Assembly: GCA_029851415.1 (NCBI GenBank)
Contig: CM056744.1
Span: forward strand, 97,497,338 to 97,561,337
From: Eretmocerus hayati
Lineage: Eukaryota; Arthropoda; Insecta; Hymenoptera; Aphelinidae
Length of the DNA: 64,000 nt
Direction of reading: 5' to 3'
This document shows positions 10,322 through 22,233 of this stretch, one piece after another. Within the stretch, counting starts at the first letter, position 1. Each line of letters begins with the position of its first letter. The position numbers were made by a program, and so were the translations under genes. The notes below the pieces were generated by a model. It did not search any database, was not told where the DNA came from, and saw only the letters and a list, made by a program, of their open reading frames with translations.

Positions 10322-11592
10322 TTTAATCTTTGTAATGACTGATTTACGAATTTTCTATTGTCCAGCTTAGTCTATTCACTGATTGAATACAATAGATTTT
10401 ATATTGGAACGTTTCAATGAATACATCACTATCGAGTTCAAGTGTGCCAGTTCATCAGAGTTCCTGATGTGAGTACCCCATGGCACCTATCAAAATGATA
10501 TTATCACACAATAATCAAGGATAGTTTCAACCTCAATCGAGACTAGATTTCATTGAGCCTACCACTAGGCACACATCCCGTCTAACGAAGTAACAGTATT
10601 CCCCAGAGGATGAAGGATCCAAAGCACTCGTCCTCGGCTGAAAATCCGAGCTCATGGACAAGGCACTAAAGTCATCGACAGCACGCACTGTATTCAATCA
10701 GAGTCGTCAGGCCTGCACATAACTGTGAATTAACAAAGCATCGGCGTTTCAGCGCGTTGACCCTCAGTTGAAAATCTCAGCTCACGGGCGAGATACTAAG
10801 AAATCCGAAATATTGAAAAAGAATCTAGAACCGACAGTAGTCTTGCATCAATGATGGAATCCGAGATCACAGACGGAACAACAACTTTCTCTACGCGTTA
10901 CAATACTCTACAGTGCAAGCAACGATGGCCATAAGAACAGATTCATCACACCTATGAATCACACGCCAGCCATCATTGTGAGATGGATCAACCCCTACTT
11001 TCGACCATTAGCACTTCATGGAGGATAATAACCCATCCCATAGGACCATTCCAGTTCGAGATTGCGACAATTGATTTGTGCGAAGCCTAAACAATGCTCA
11101 GCGCCAAATGTACAGGGAGCGGCTTCAACCCACAGCTGACAATACTTCACCATCGGATCAAGAAGACCCGGCGACGGGAGGTTGAGCACACCATTGTTAC
11201 GTATATCGGAGGTTCGAGACTTCGGGTGAGTGATCCTTGAGATCACGAACGAAAGAATGAAGCGAGAGTGGTGACAGCTCAAGCCGGGAAAGTTTCAACA
11301 TGATGCAATCACCCCTCTGCCAATCCCATTGGCATGAGATCGGAGTCAATTCAGCGATATTCAGAGAGCACGTGAGGAACGTGCGCTCTTTTCTTACTGT
11401 CGTGAGTCTAATCGCGTGGACAGATATTTGCAGCCCCGAGAGTCTCTGTCCAAGTATAATATGGCGTTCCGCGTTCACGAGACGCCTCATTTCACTCAAA
11501 TTTTATATAGATTGCAACCGTGAATATGCGATGGTTTACAAGGTCCTGTGAAAAGAGAGCGAAGCCGATTTTGTCGGTAGCGTGATTTATTT
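10322..11592. other. Intergenic, nothing recognised
   Basis: No supported gene. A phrase GAAAATCCGAGCTCATGG near 10640 recurs loosely (GAAAATCTCAGCTCACGG) near 10769, suggesting a decayed direct repeat about 128 bp apart. Confidence 0.25.
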
Positions 11593-11708
11593 CACGCGTG
11601 ACAATAAGTCCCCCATCTTCTGATCACGCGTGAGGATGAGTCACGCCATTCTTTAATTGCGCGTGACAATAAGCCACTCTATTATTCTATCGAGCGTGAC
11701 AGTGAGTC
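11593..11708. repeat. Four-unit degenerate tandem repeat, about 33-bp period
   Basis: The motif CACGCGTGACAATAAGTC recurs with variation at 11593, 11625, 11658 and 11691. Spacings of 32-34 bp are regular, while the sequences between the motifs differ. It is a short minisatellite or a cluster of binding sites. Confidence 0.6.
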
Positions 11709-13430
11709 ACGCTTGACACATTTCCTGAATCATGATTTCAAAATTTGTGCGAGCTTGCCCAGGATAAATGTGGGTCTGAACGTTGGCTCGCCTATCATTC
11801 TCTAAAGTCGTTTCTCCGGAGCTTTTGAGACAACGCTATTGTCTCCGCCGAAACACCTTAGAAAAGTGTGACAAAGCGTCTGTTCAAGAAGCGGCGAGCC
11901 AGCGGTTGGATTTGATCCCGTACTTGGGAAGTGGTATTATCCACATACACAACTGCATTAGGGCCACGGTCTAATTCGTCCTCAAATTGAGGTGCAGAAG
12001 GGACAGCTCCTAATTCGTCCTCAAGGTCTCTTTGATACCACTTCAGCCTCGAGAAGTGTCCTTTTTTCTCCTCTCTGTCCCCGAAGACTCATGAGATTTG
12101 CCCCAAGGGTATCTGACCAGCCCCGCAAAAGGTCAACGGTAGCAGAGTCTGATCCAAAGAAGCCGCGTGGTTTTTCCGGGATGGTAGAATCTAGTCCAAA
12201 TTTCGCCGTTCCCGACAGTGTACAACTTGGCTTCACCAAGTCATGATATGCATGCATGATGCAGGTCGAAAAGTAGTTTCCACCCCGGGGAAGCTACCTT
12301 GATTCACTCTATATTTAGGAAGAAAATTCCACGCCTCCTCAGATATTCAAGAAAACTGATCTGCTCATACAGTATTTCACGAGATTACACCATAGAGTAC
12401 CGAACAAATAGAAAAATCGCTCCAAGTATATCCTGGTCCTTTCACGTGACATGCGGGAAATTCCAGAAAATTGTCGTTTAATCATGGGGTATGATTATAA
12501 ACTCAGAATTTTCTCGGCCCTCACACGTAAGTTTCGCAAGAATTTGGAAATAGCCAGAGCTGTTCTACAGTGTTATCATTGAAGATAATGCACGCGAGTC
12601 TCGTTAAAATTTTCGAATGGCCATATTGATTCTGAACTATCAGCATTCAAAGAAATCATGTGAGAAACACAGAGTTTCAGATAGCAAAATTGATCAGAAC
12701 CCCAGAACCATTACAGAAGTAGATGCACTCTGTCGTGAGTCCAGCGCGAGCGTCTTGTGCCCGACGAGTGGTCGATGTGCCCGATGCAGCCTCGTTGCGC
12801 CGAGAGCCGCTCACTTTTGGGACCCGGCACAGAGTTGCGGCGTCGGGTACCAAGTCGTCGCACCCGTCGCTGACTTTTTTGATCCGCACTCGACGAGGGG
12901 CTGCTATTCCAAGAGCGCGTTCACCTCGCAATTGGCGCATAGGGATGACAATCGGTACGGGAGCTGGTGAACTTTTTGGTGTCACATTTTCTAAAACCTA
13001 GAATAGTGTTTTAAAATATTGTCCTCTATCGAACGATGCCAAAACCCGCGTCAGACCGTCTAGTTTTGGGAGGATTTTTTATCGATTTCTAAAGTAACTA
13101 TTTTGATAGGGTATTGTGTCATAATTTCTAATGGCTTAAACTTTCATGTTCGATAGTTCATGATCAGCAACGTCCAAAAATAACCGTCAGACCGCTCCGG
13201 AGTGGGGGGAGCTCAATTTTGAAAATCGATATACGACAAGGTCATGTGTCATATTTTTTAATACTTGGAAATTTGCTGCATGATAGATCTCGTGATTCTC
13301 AACATGAAATCAATCGTGAGACCACTCATCGATGGGGCATTTCCAAATCTGACGGTGTACAAAATGCCGGTCGCTTAGCCGCCCGGGGGTCTCGAGTTTC
13401 TATATGTTTTCTGGTCAAATGATCAGAAAG

Positions 13431-13503
13431 GTTGCGGTGGCCGAGTGGTCAGCGTGCTAGCCATCAAGCTGGTCCCCCAGGGTTCAATTCCCGGGGTGCG
13501 CTC
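13431..13503 (+). repeat. tRNA-derived sequence (SINE head), left arm
   Basis: A Pol III A box (TGGCCGAGTGG, 13438-13448) and B box (GGTTCAATTCC, 13481-13491) lie at tRNA spacing. An anticodon-like stem CTAGC/GCTGG lies between them. The acceptor ends do not pair, so it is a tRNA-derived element head and not a functional tRNA gene. It lies at the inner end of the left palindrome arm. Confidence 0.75.
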
Positions 13504-13524
13504 TCAGATTGCGCTCAGGATATA

Positions 13525-14400
13525 CAGTACCATGCAAAAAAAAAGGAACACGGATACCTTCACTAAAACAGCCATTACTCCGACGCGTTCTGGTCTACGC
13601 CAATTTTACAAGGAGCACTTGAAAGATGAGAAAAAAATCTATCAAATTATGTGTTTTTTTTGATCGAAATTTCATGCCTATAACTGACACTCAAAACTGA
13701 AAAAATTCTCATTTCAATCAATCATCGATTATTTAGCGGGAAATCACGATAGCGTAAAAATTCTTGCGGTATGTTGTAGCTCCTTTTAAGACCTGCAAAA
13801 TCGTTTTCTATACATTACTCTACGATTTTTCACACCCGAGTTACGAGTGATCTCGTACAAAGAATTTCGTACGAGTTGAGGGTATCGAAAGTATGAAGAC
13901 ATGAATTTTTCTTAGTTGAGGTGGGCGGGAGTCCTTTCGACCAATTTTTGGAATGAGCCTGGCAATTATTTCATAGAATTCTGAAGATTTTACGTCAAAA
14001 TCGTAGATCATGACCTTTTCCGTATTTTTGTTACACTCAACCCGTACAAAATTCTTTGTACGAGATCGCTCGTACCTCGGGTACAAAAAATCGTAGAGTA
14101 ATGTATAAAAAAACAATTTCAAAGGCCTTGGAAAGAGCTACAACATCCCGCAAGAATTTTCACGCTATCGTAATTTCCCGATAAATGATCGATGATTGAT
14201 TAAAATGAGAATTTTTCCAATTTTGAGTGTCAGTTAAAGGCATGGAATTTCGATCAAAAAAAATTTCAAAACACATAATTTGATAGATTTTTCTCTCATC
14301 TTTCAAGTGCTTTTTGGAAAATTGGCGTAAACCCAAACGCGTCGGAGTGATGGTTGTTATAGTGAAGATATCCGTGTTCCATTTTTTTTGCAGGGTACTG
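13525..14400. mobile_element. Tc1-like fold-back MITE, 876 bp
   Basis: The ends are CAGTACCATGCAAAAAAA and the near-complement TTTTTTTTGCAGGGTACTG, each bounded by TA (13523-13524 and 14401-14402). This is a Tc1-family type of terminus and duplication. The two halves are complementary along almost the whole length, centred near 13963. It is non-coding and lies inside the spacer of the larger palindrome. A decayed half copy lies at about 24899-25245. Confidence 0.85.
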
Positions 14401-14937
14401 TATTTAAATCGCATTCAAACGGAAATGCCCCGATGAAATTCAAATTTTCTTCTTGGAAATCATTCAGCCTTCACTCAAGCATGATCTCGCCATCAGCTCA
14501 TCAGGAATCGGTGGGAATTTTCTGGTGTTTTATTGCACCGTTTGAAGAATTATGCGAACATCAGAAAATTAAATAATTGAAAAATTTAGTTTTGTATCAA
14601 TCCTTAGCATTAGAGGTCTGAAGGGAGAGCAGTCGTAAACGCTGGATTACCAGCAGAAATTTTTCCCAAAATTTTCATTCGCAAGCTGTAGAGCAGAAAT
14701 TTTTGAAAATTTTCGAAGATTTCTGCACGTTATGTTTCGCACCGAGTTCGATCATGGAAACAATTTCCTCATTCTCAACGCATATATGAGCCACCTGAAT
14801 TCTTCCAGACCTTCAACAACATCCACTGATACGAACTCGGGCATCAGTTTTATTTCGCCGTTCATTTGTTTTTATTGCACAATATTCAGTAGAAAAGTAT
14901 ACCAAAAATATCACTAGTAAAAAAAATGAATGAAAAC

Positions 14938-15010
14938 ACGCCCACCCCGGAATCGAACCCTGGGCGGCCAGCTTGAAGGCTAGCACGCTGACCACTCGGC
15001 CACCGCAACC
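14938..15010 (-). repeat. tRNA-derived sequence (SINE head), right arm
   Basis: Inverted counterpart of the left tRNA-like segment, with A box TGGCCGAGTGG (complement of 14992-15002) and B box GGTTCGATTCC (complement of 14949-14959). Its B box matches the consensus better than the left copy. The acceptor stem does not close, so I do not call a tRNA gene. Confidence 0.75.
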
Positions 15011-15739
15011 TTTCTGATCATTTGACCAGAAGACATATAGAAACTCGAGACCCCCGGGCGGCTAAGCGACCGGCATTTTGTACACCGTCAGATTTGGAAA
15101 TGCCCCATCGATGAGTGGTCTCACGATTGATTTCATGTTGAGAATCACGAGATCTATCATGCAGCAAATTTCCAAGTATTAAAGAATATGACACATGACC
15201 TTGTCGTATATCGATTTTCAAAATTGAGCTTCCCCCACTCCGGAGCGGTCTGACGGTTATTTTTGGACGTTGCTGATCATGAACTATCGTACATGGAAAA
15301 TTAAGCCATTAGAAATTATGACACAATACCCTATCAAAATAGTTATTTTGGAAATCGATAAAAAATCCTCCCAAAACTAGGCCGTCTGACGCGGGTTTTG
15401 GCATCGTTAGATAAAGGACATAATTTTAAAACACTATTCTAGGTTTTAGAAAATGTGACACCAAAAAGTTCACCAGCTCCCGTACCGATTGTCATCTCTA
15501 TGCGCCAATTGCGAGGTGAACGCGCTCTTGGAACAGCAGCCCCTCGTCGAGCGCGGATCAAAAAAGTCAGCGACGGGTGCGACGACTTGGTACCCGACGC
15601 CGCAACTCTGTGCCGGGTCCCAAAAGTTAGCGGCTCTCGGCGCAACGAGGCTGCATCGGGCACATCGACCACTCGTCGGGCACAAGACTGCACAAGACGC
15701 TCGCGCTGCATGGACGCACGACGGAGTGCATCTACTTCT

Positions 15740-16581
15740 CTCCGTGTAATTGTGAATCATATAACAAATCATCTGTGTATGAGCTATTAAATAATACTAA
15801 TTTGATATGATATTGCATATGGTTAATAATGGAAAAATTGAGAAATATGATGTACCAATATGAAATCATGAGATATTTATGGATAACGTATTTCATAAAC
15901 GATGGTAGTCTATACATAAATCCTATGTAAAACAGCAAACATCCTCACAACTCACGTGAGGCTGGGTTTGTCGAGAGCGACAAGATCCGTGTCTCACACG
16001 TGTCCCGGAGTATGATTGATCAAGAGGTCAATCATACCGCCATCGGCCCCCGAAACCGACCATCCAATCTATTCCAGAGAGTGTGCATTGAATAATCACG
16101 TTTTGCCAAACTCTGCACTCTCGAAGTGTACCACAAGAGGCTATTCGGGGGCCCTTCATTTGGGCAAAAGATGTGAGTATACTCACTTACATCCTCTGCC
16201 TGAAATACATTACTTTACTCTCAAACTCACATTAACTCAAAATTCAACTATGGGCGGATTATTCTGCCACCCCTCGTCTAGCTCCGATACCCCGCGTGAA
16301 ACCGTCCGTAGCATTTCAAGAATCCACGTAATTAAATTGATTTTTTGCTTCACCCGGGCCCCTGTGATCCGATCTTCAGAAGATCGAGAGTATTCAGGAA
16401 AAGTTACCCGTGGCGTCCAAAACTCTCGGTATAAGCGATATGACGAATTGGAAAGAAGTAATGAAAATGGAACCAATTGTGCTAACGAAAATCTCGATGC
16501 ACTCTGCTAACCTTAGCGTTGGTACATGTATTCGAGAAAGACTGGGATATTTGAGTGGATTCTGCGCCAATTCAAGTTATA
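15740..16581. other. Intergenic, nothing recognised
   Basis: The 164-codon plus-strand frame at 16016-16510 has no recognisable family and poor composition. I see no RNA gene and no transposon border other than the TA at 16580-16581. Confidence 0.25.
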
Positions 16582-17713
16582 CAGTATGTTCAAAAAGTAC
16601 CGGACCCCCCGTATTTCCCCAGGGTTACGCCGTGCGAAAAAATGTCGCATACAAAAGTTGTTGGATATTGGATGCAGGTTCAGATGAGCCCCCCCCCCCC
16701 AATTTGTCCCGTTGCGGCTAACTTTGACTTTTCAAATAGAAATCCCTATTTTTGCCCTCAGATTCTGAAAGAACGAAAAATTCTACGTTCAGGTAGGTCT
16801 TTATGACATTGCTCAAGGTGACCTCCAGTGGTGAACGGGGGTCATAATGACCTACGAACGGGACCCCCCCCCCCTATCTCCCCAGGGTTACGTCTAGCAA
16901 AACAATGTTGAATACAAAAGTTGTTGGATATCAAACAGTAGTTTAGATTTGCCCCCACTCCCCATTCGCCTCATTGAGGCTAACTTAGAATTTTTGAATG
17001 GAAACCCCCATTTTTCACCCTAGCTTCTGAAAGAACGGGGAATTTGACGTCCAAATAGGTCTTTATGGCATGGGTAAAGGGACCTCCAGGAGTAAATAGG
17101 GGTCGTAATAACCTACGAAGTACGGGATCCCCCTCCCGTATCTCCCCAGTGTTACGTCGTGCAAACAAATATTGAATGCCACAGTTGTTAAATATCGGGT
17201 TTAAGGTTCAGATGCCTCCCCCGAACCTCAGCCCCCTCCCCCCGTCCCATTGCACCTAACTTTGAATTTTCAAATGGAAACCCTCATCTTTGACCTCAGA
17301 TCCTGGAAGAATGGAGAATTTCACGTCCAGGTAGGTTCTTATGTCATTGGTCTAGGTGACCTTCAGGGGTGAATGAGGGTCATAACAACCCTGGGGAGAT
17401 ACGGGGGAGTCTCGTACTTCGTAGGTTATGATGACCCCCATTCACCCTTGGAGGTCCCCTTGACCAATGTCATAAAGACCTATCTGGACGTAAAATTTTC
17501 CGTCCTTTCAGAATCTGAGGTCAAAATTGGGGATTTCCATTTGGAAATTCAGAGTTAGCCGCAACGGGGTAAATGTGGGGGAGGGGTCGGAGGAGTTTGG
17601 GGGTGCACATCTGAATCTTCATCCGATATCTAACAACATTTCTATTCAACATTTTCTTGCACGATGTAACCCTGGGAAGATACAGGGGTGTCCAGTACTT
17701 TTTAGACATACTG
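16582..17713. mobile_element. TA-flanked element containing three direct and one inverted internal unit
   Basis: The ends are inverted (CAGTATGTTCAAAAAGTACC at the left, GTACTTTTTAGACATACTG at the right) with TA duplications at 16580-16581 and 17714-17715. Inside are three direct, diverged copies of a roughly 260-bp unit beginning near 16605, 16868 and 17130, then one inverted copy at about 17385-17690. Each unit runs from CCCCGTATCTCCCCAGGGTTACG through GTTGTTGGATATC and CAGATTCTGAAAGAACG to GGTCATAATGACCTACGAA. Non-coding. Confidence 0.82.
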
Positions 17714-17715
17714 TA

Positions 17716-20460
17716 TATGAGCCGAGATCAAATATTTTGAGAGCCATTCTCGGTAGACTTGATAACCGTGCAACAAGATCTCCTTTTAGCTGAATAAATC
17801 ACTGCGAATCGGTCAAGATACTTTCAGATGAACCGAATGACCCATCTGAGCGACGGAAAGGCCATAAGTTAATCGGCCATGTTAGAATATCAGGATCTTG
17901 GAATCAGGCTAGGCGTGAAGTAGTTTGGCGGAGAGAAGCAGTCTGACAGCGCAAGGAGGTAGTATATACTGATCCCACTAGTAATCTACATGTCGATTGT
18001 TTCTCTATTGGAAGATACATACTGATTGGCGTAGATCTGCGAGCACTCTTTTGCTTTATCAAGAGGGTGGGTGATTATCGTTTAGGCCATATTTTGGAGG
18101 CTCTACATTGTTCTTCAGGAAATCAAAAACTGAATCAAGGGTGTCACTATCACACAAAAAAGATTAATCTGAAGAGAATATAGAGTACCCTTTCATTTGT
18201 GAGTGAATAAAAACTTTGACTATGAAAAGAAGCATTCTCGAAAAGTTTCTCGACGAAATTATCCTGAAGTATGTACCGAAGCGTACTATAATTGGATTCG
18301 TCAACATTGAAGCTTTCAACCGCGATGAATCTCTCGATAGCACTTTAAGTATTCACCCTGTCACCGGTTCAGCAAGACCGATCGCCGATGCAAGACTTGA
18401 GAAACGCATTGAGCTATCACGGTTTGCTGAACTTGGCACTTTGGCACTGTGCGACACGCGTCGAGTCGCGGGCATGTGGGCCACCGCTCGCGCGCGCCGC
18501 ATCGGACCATTTGGGGGACTCCCAGTTAGGAAGTATCCATCATCACTCACTCTCAGAACACGCAGTTACTGTATCTGTCAATTCATTCAATTTGTGGCAT
18601 CCTTCACTCCCGGGATGGCCCAGATTATCCAAAGCGAGTGAAAATTGCTTACATGCGATTGACAAATTACCTTTGAGCTACTTTCATTATCTAAGCAGTT
18701 TGGATCAGCATATTGTTGTCACCGTGCTTGTGACTCATGAATAACTCCGAGCTACGCGAACGACCAAAAGAAGGACTCATTTTGAAACCATTCTTGCGAT
18801 TCCTGGAAGCTATAAATTCGAGAATCAGCACAAGCTGAGGACCAGTCTATCATAGAAACTCGGACGTCGGCGATACTGACTTTACCCAAGTGCGCCACGT
18901 ACGACAAAGTGAAATTCATAAGCGGATTACGAAAGTCGACTGTATCCCGACGTCCAGATCTCCGGCGTCACCCCGAGAACAGTCAGAAAAATCATCAAGC
19001 CGACCAATCTGCTTACAAGCTTACAATTCAGCCTCGAGGGACGTGTCTACTTCTTGGAGTAGTCTTAAGTCTTCGTAGAATTGTAAGTCGAACCTTTGTC
19101 GTTTAGAAAAGATAAGAAACTCCGAAGCAATATTCAATATTTTGATGCCCAAATTCATGTGATCCGAAATTCAATACTTATTGTTCTCGAGAAGATGAAC
19201 TATCAGTTAGTATCTTAAGATCCAAGTTAATTGGGTTCAATATCCAAAAAACTTTCAGTAAATGTATGAATATTTCATACCCTTTCAATAGAACGAATAT
19301 TTTGAATATCAAACATTATAATATTGATATATATACAATATACCGAAATATGAAGAGGGGCAAAAAGGATTTAAGCTGCTTACATAGAATAGGTAAGTGC
19401 AACTGGTGAGTCCGCCCGTGAGGCTGTTTCCCGAACTCAAAAATATATCTGTTACCCCAAACCCTCAGCTCGGGTCATAACACCATCATAGGATTCGGCT
19501 GTGGGACAACAACTCCTAATATAACAACATTTTCATTACTGGGCTCTGGTGACTGCGGATTCCACTATATATCTGTCAACTCAACCAATGTCATGATAGA
19601 ATTGATACAAACTTCTGAATCAAGTCCAGCAGAGTAATTCGATTTAAGATAGAGATTCAAAGGATAATCTACCACTGTGGAATTTTTGGTCACCTAATAC
19701 CGACGGAGAATGGACACCAGGAATATTTATATGAAATAAGTCACGAAAGTTGCAGAGCTATACACGAGACCGGTTTATTCCACTATGACAATGGCCACAC
19801 CATAGCGAATCTTAAGGTAAACTCGTCGTCAGCAACCGGGGTCGACTTTGCCGGAAGTGCGGCGGAAAAATCGTGCTCTGCAGCTTCATACTCAGATGGC
19901 TATGGCTCGTGTAACGGAATATTTGTCCAAGGAATGATTTATGTGTTACTTTGATGCAGTTCAATGCTCATATTAATTCGAATAATGTCATGCTTAGATT
20001 AGTTTCGGGTACAATTTGTTAATTTTCTCATGAGCATTGCATCGATTTGGAAGGAGGACACACTTTTTGGGATATGTTACCCAAACATGAATGTTCCGAA
20101 TCTTCCTATGATATTTCCTACCGAGGTTCCGCTATGAAATTATTTAGTGATAAAAACCACGAAATTATTCATTCACTTAATTCGAGCGAAGTCACATTTG
20201 CACTGATAGCTAAGAACCATCTTGTTCAATGTAATCGAGAAATAATCAAAGCAGAACATCCAAAACTATCCAACTATGGACAGTGTAACGATAGTGCATA
20301 TGTATGCGCATTTGCATCATCGTTCGTTCGGCTTCGCAACAGTGCGATGAACCTCGAAAGGCATCGCCCGAGTTGTAAGTTGCCGAACTTGCACATTTTG
20401 GTCAGTCACGACGCGGCGGACCGTGGGCATATAAGCCACCACCCGCTCGCGCCGCGCCAG
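17716..20460. other. Intergenic, no supported gene
   Basis: Open frames of 141 codons (18216-18641) and 154 codons (20047-20511) exist but match nothing I know. Their C-terminal parts run into GC-rich sequence (CGCGCGCGCC; CCGCTCGCGCCGCGCCAGACC) resembling the left half of the GTGACGTGGG family, so I do not call genes here. Confidence 0.3.
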
Positions 20461-20706
20461 ACCGCTCAAAACTCCCAACACCACATTCTAACTACATACA
20501 TACTTCCATAGAATACATGAGTATCAAGCCCACCTATTGACTCATTCTTTCCGCCCTTCCTTATCCATCCCACGTCACAGTGGAGACCGCTCAAAACTCC
20601 CAACATCACATTCTAACTACATACATACTTCCATAGAATACATGAGTATCAAGTCCACCTATTGACTCATTCTTTCCGCCCCTTCATTATCCATCCCACG
20701 TCACAA
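20461..20706 (+). repeat. Tandem duplication, two units of about 125 bp
   Basis: Units 20461-20585 and 20586-20706 are almost identical, each running from ACCGCTCAAAACTCCCAACA to CCCACGTCAC. They are the right half of the GTGACGTGGG family in tandem. The few differences (for example ACACC against ACATC) point to a recent local duplication. Confidence 0.85.
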
Positions 20707-20709
20707 CAG

Positions 20710-22233
20710 TCAATAGGTCAGAATGCTTACTATTTCAATGAAGATTACTTAGTTCTCAAGGAAATCAATAATTTAGATCTTTTTACTTATATAAATTCAA
20801 AACTCGTGTACGTGGAAAAACATTTCAGATCAGAGATTAGTGATTTATATCTAGATTTGATAACACAGGAGTGTTACGTAAAGATGAAGACAATCCAAAA
20901 TTCCTTGTTCATAGCTATCCTATCCCCGGACGAGTTTGCCTTCAATGTCATGGGAAAACTAGGTTACATCGCAAAAGTTGCAGGAGACGTAGTTCATCTT
21001 CTACAATGCACGCCAAAAGATGTAAGGATCTCACATTCACATTCCTGCTTCAAACAACTTCGACTATCTTCAGGCAACAAAATGTGGTTTTGGACTCCAA
21101 AAACACACATTTTGGTGAAAGTGGGACACAAATGAATGGCAATAAGATTGGAAATGAATGGATCAAGTTCCTACCGATTGCGCGCAAAAAGCTAACTTCC
21201 CCGCACGGCTTGTGCTCTAATGTAATCATTTTCGCGCACAAAACTGTGCGCAAAAGTAACACTTCCGTAAACATTCACGCAAAGTATGAGCAACCGTTCC
21301 TTCGATTTTTTTATTAATAAACCCACCTCTCTCAAGTTGTAAGGAAAGTCGCAACAAAACAAGAAAAAAGCGGAATCTTATGATTTTTCCTAGTGCGATT
21401 CATGATGAATTATGGTAATTTGACAATAACCCAAAAAGAGGAGGCTGGTCAAATTCCGCTAGGTTTTCGTTCGAGTCATTTCGTAGTGAAACCATCACTC
21501 TACACACTCTACAGTCAATTTTATCATTTTTGTCAAACTCATCCCATCGAGAAGCGCACCGTGCGGGTGCAAGTGAACCCCGCCTATACTGTTTGTCTCT
21601 GGCTCAAATCAAAATCAAGAACCAATTCAAAAACTATATCAAATGTAGAAATATTGTAAGTCTGCCACTTGAATAATCCATACGTCGACTCCCGACGTAG
21701 CAGTTCATATCCTAATGAATCATGATTTGGGAATATTCAAGACTCGTCACTTTTTGTCAGAAAATGATGGGAAGAGTGAGAGAAGTATTTTTTTTCATGT
21801 CAGTGCTTAAGATTGTGGTCATGTAGTTGACTTATTTTAAGAATTCTAACACCTTCATAATATTCGTTCGGGGTGTGAGATTATCAGGACCACAAGAATA
21901 TTCTACTCTCGATCTAGTTCATGTGGATTCATCCCAATAGAAATTACACCATCAACTTTTCGTGTTCTCCATGGTAGTAATCTCGTTCATTGTTACGATA
22001 TTGACGATTCTCTACTTACTGCGAAAAATCTTTGCTATTTGTATATATACACAGATGTCATCCTTATCATATAAAAAGAAAGCTATTTACACTCATTACA
22101 GCTATAAAGATTCATGCAAAATACCATACATTTTTTCTTTGCAGTCGATGAATATCTGTATCTTCGGAACTATTCTGACTTCTCCCAGAGCTCGCGGAGC
22201 ATCTCTGATCAAGAATTCTAATCAGCTTGAACT
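20710..22233. other. Region downstream of the P450 gene, nothing recognised
   Basis: AT-rich. The 157-codon (20662-21135) and 148-codon (20871-21317) plus-strand frames overlap each other in different registers and show no family resemblance. The P450 polyadenylation site should lie here, but I see no AATAAA on the minus strand close below the stop. Confidence 0.3.

Larger units (their letters stand above)
12715..15739. repeat. 3-kb palindrome with tRNA-like sequences at the inner ends of its arms
   Basis: The left arm (12715 to about 13503) and right arm (about 14937 to 15739) are inverted copies about 790-800 bp long with only scattered mismatches and small indels. Open frames are mirrored accordingly. 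Each arm ends on its inner side in a tRNA-like segment pointing inward. The 1.4-kb spacer contains a complete Tc1-like MITE (13525-14400) plus about 540 bp of other AT-rich sequence. No transposase is present. Confidence 0.9.

Noticed and set aside
11593..11708. Regular motif-spacer pattern resembling a CRISPR array
   Set aside because: Eukaryotic context, repeats degenerate and only four, spacers too short, no cas genes.
13431..13503. Possible functional tRNA gene (Ser/Leu-like)
   Set aside because: A and B boxes are good but the acceptor stem does not pair and no proper T-run terminator follows; better explained as a tRNA-derived repeat. The same applies to 14938-15010 and 24137-24232.
16016..16510. 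164-codon plus frame as a gene
   Set aside because: Irregular composition, no domain, and ends against a transposon.
18216..18641. 141-codon plus frame as a gene
   Set aside because: The second half is GC-rich repeat-like sequence; no domain and no conserved neighbour.
20047..20511. 154-codon plus frame as a gene
   Set aside because: Its C-terminal third is the GTGACGTGGG repeat; no recognisable domain.
20662..21317. 157- and 148-codon frames as a gene
   Set aside because: They overlap in different frames, begin inside the tandem repeat and lack family resemblance; no splice partner found.
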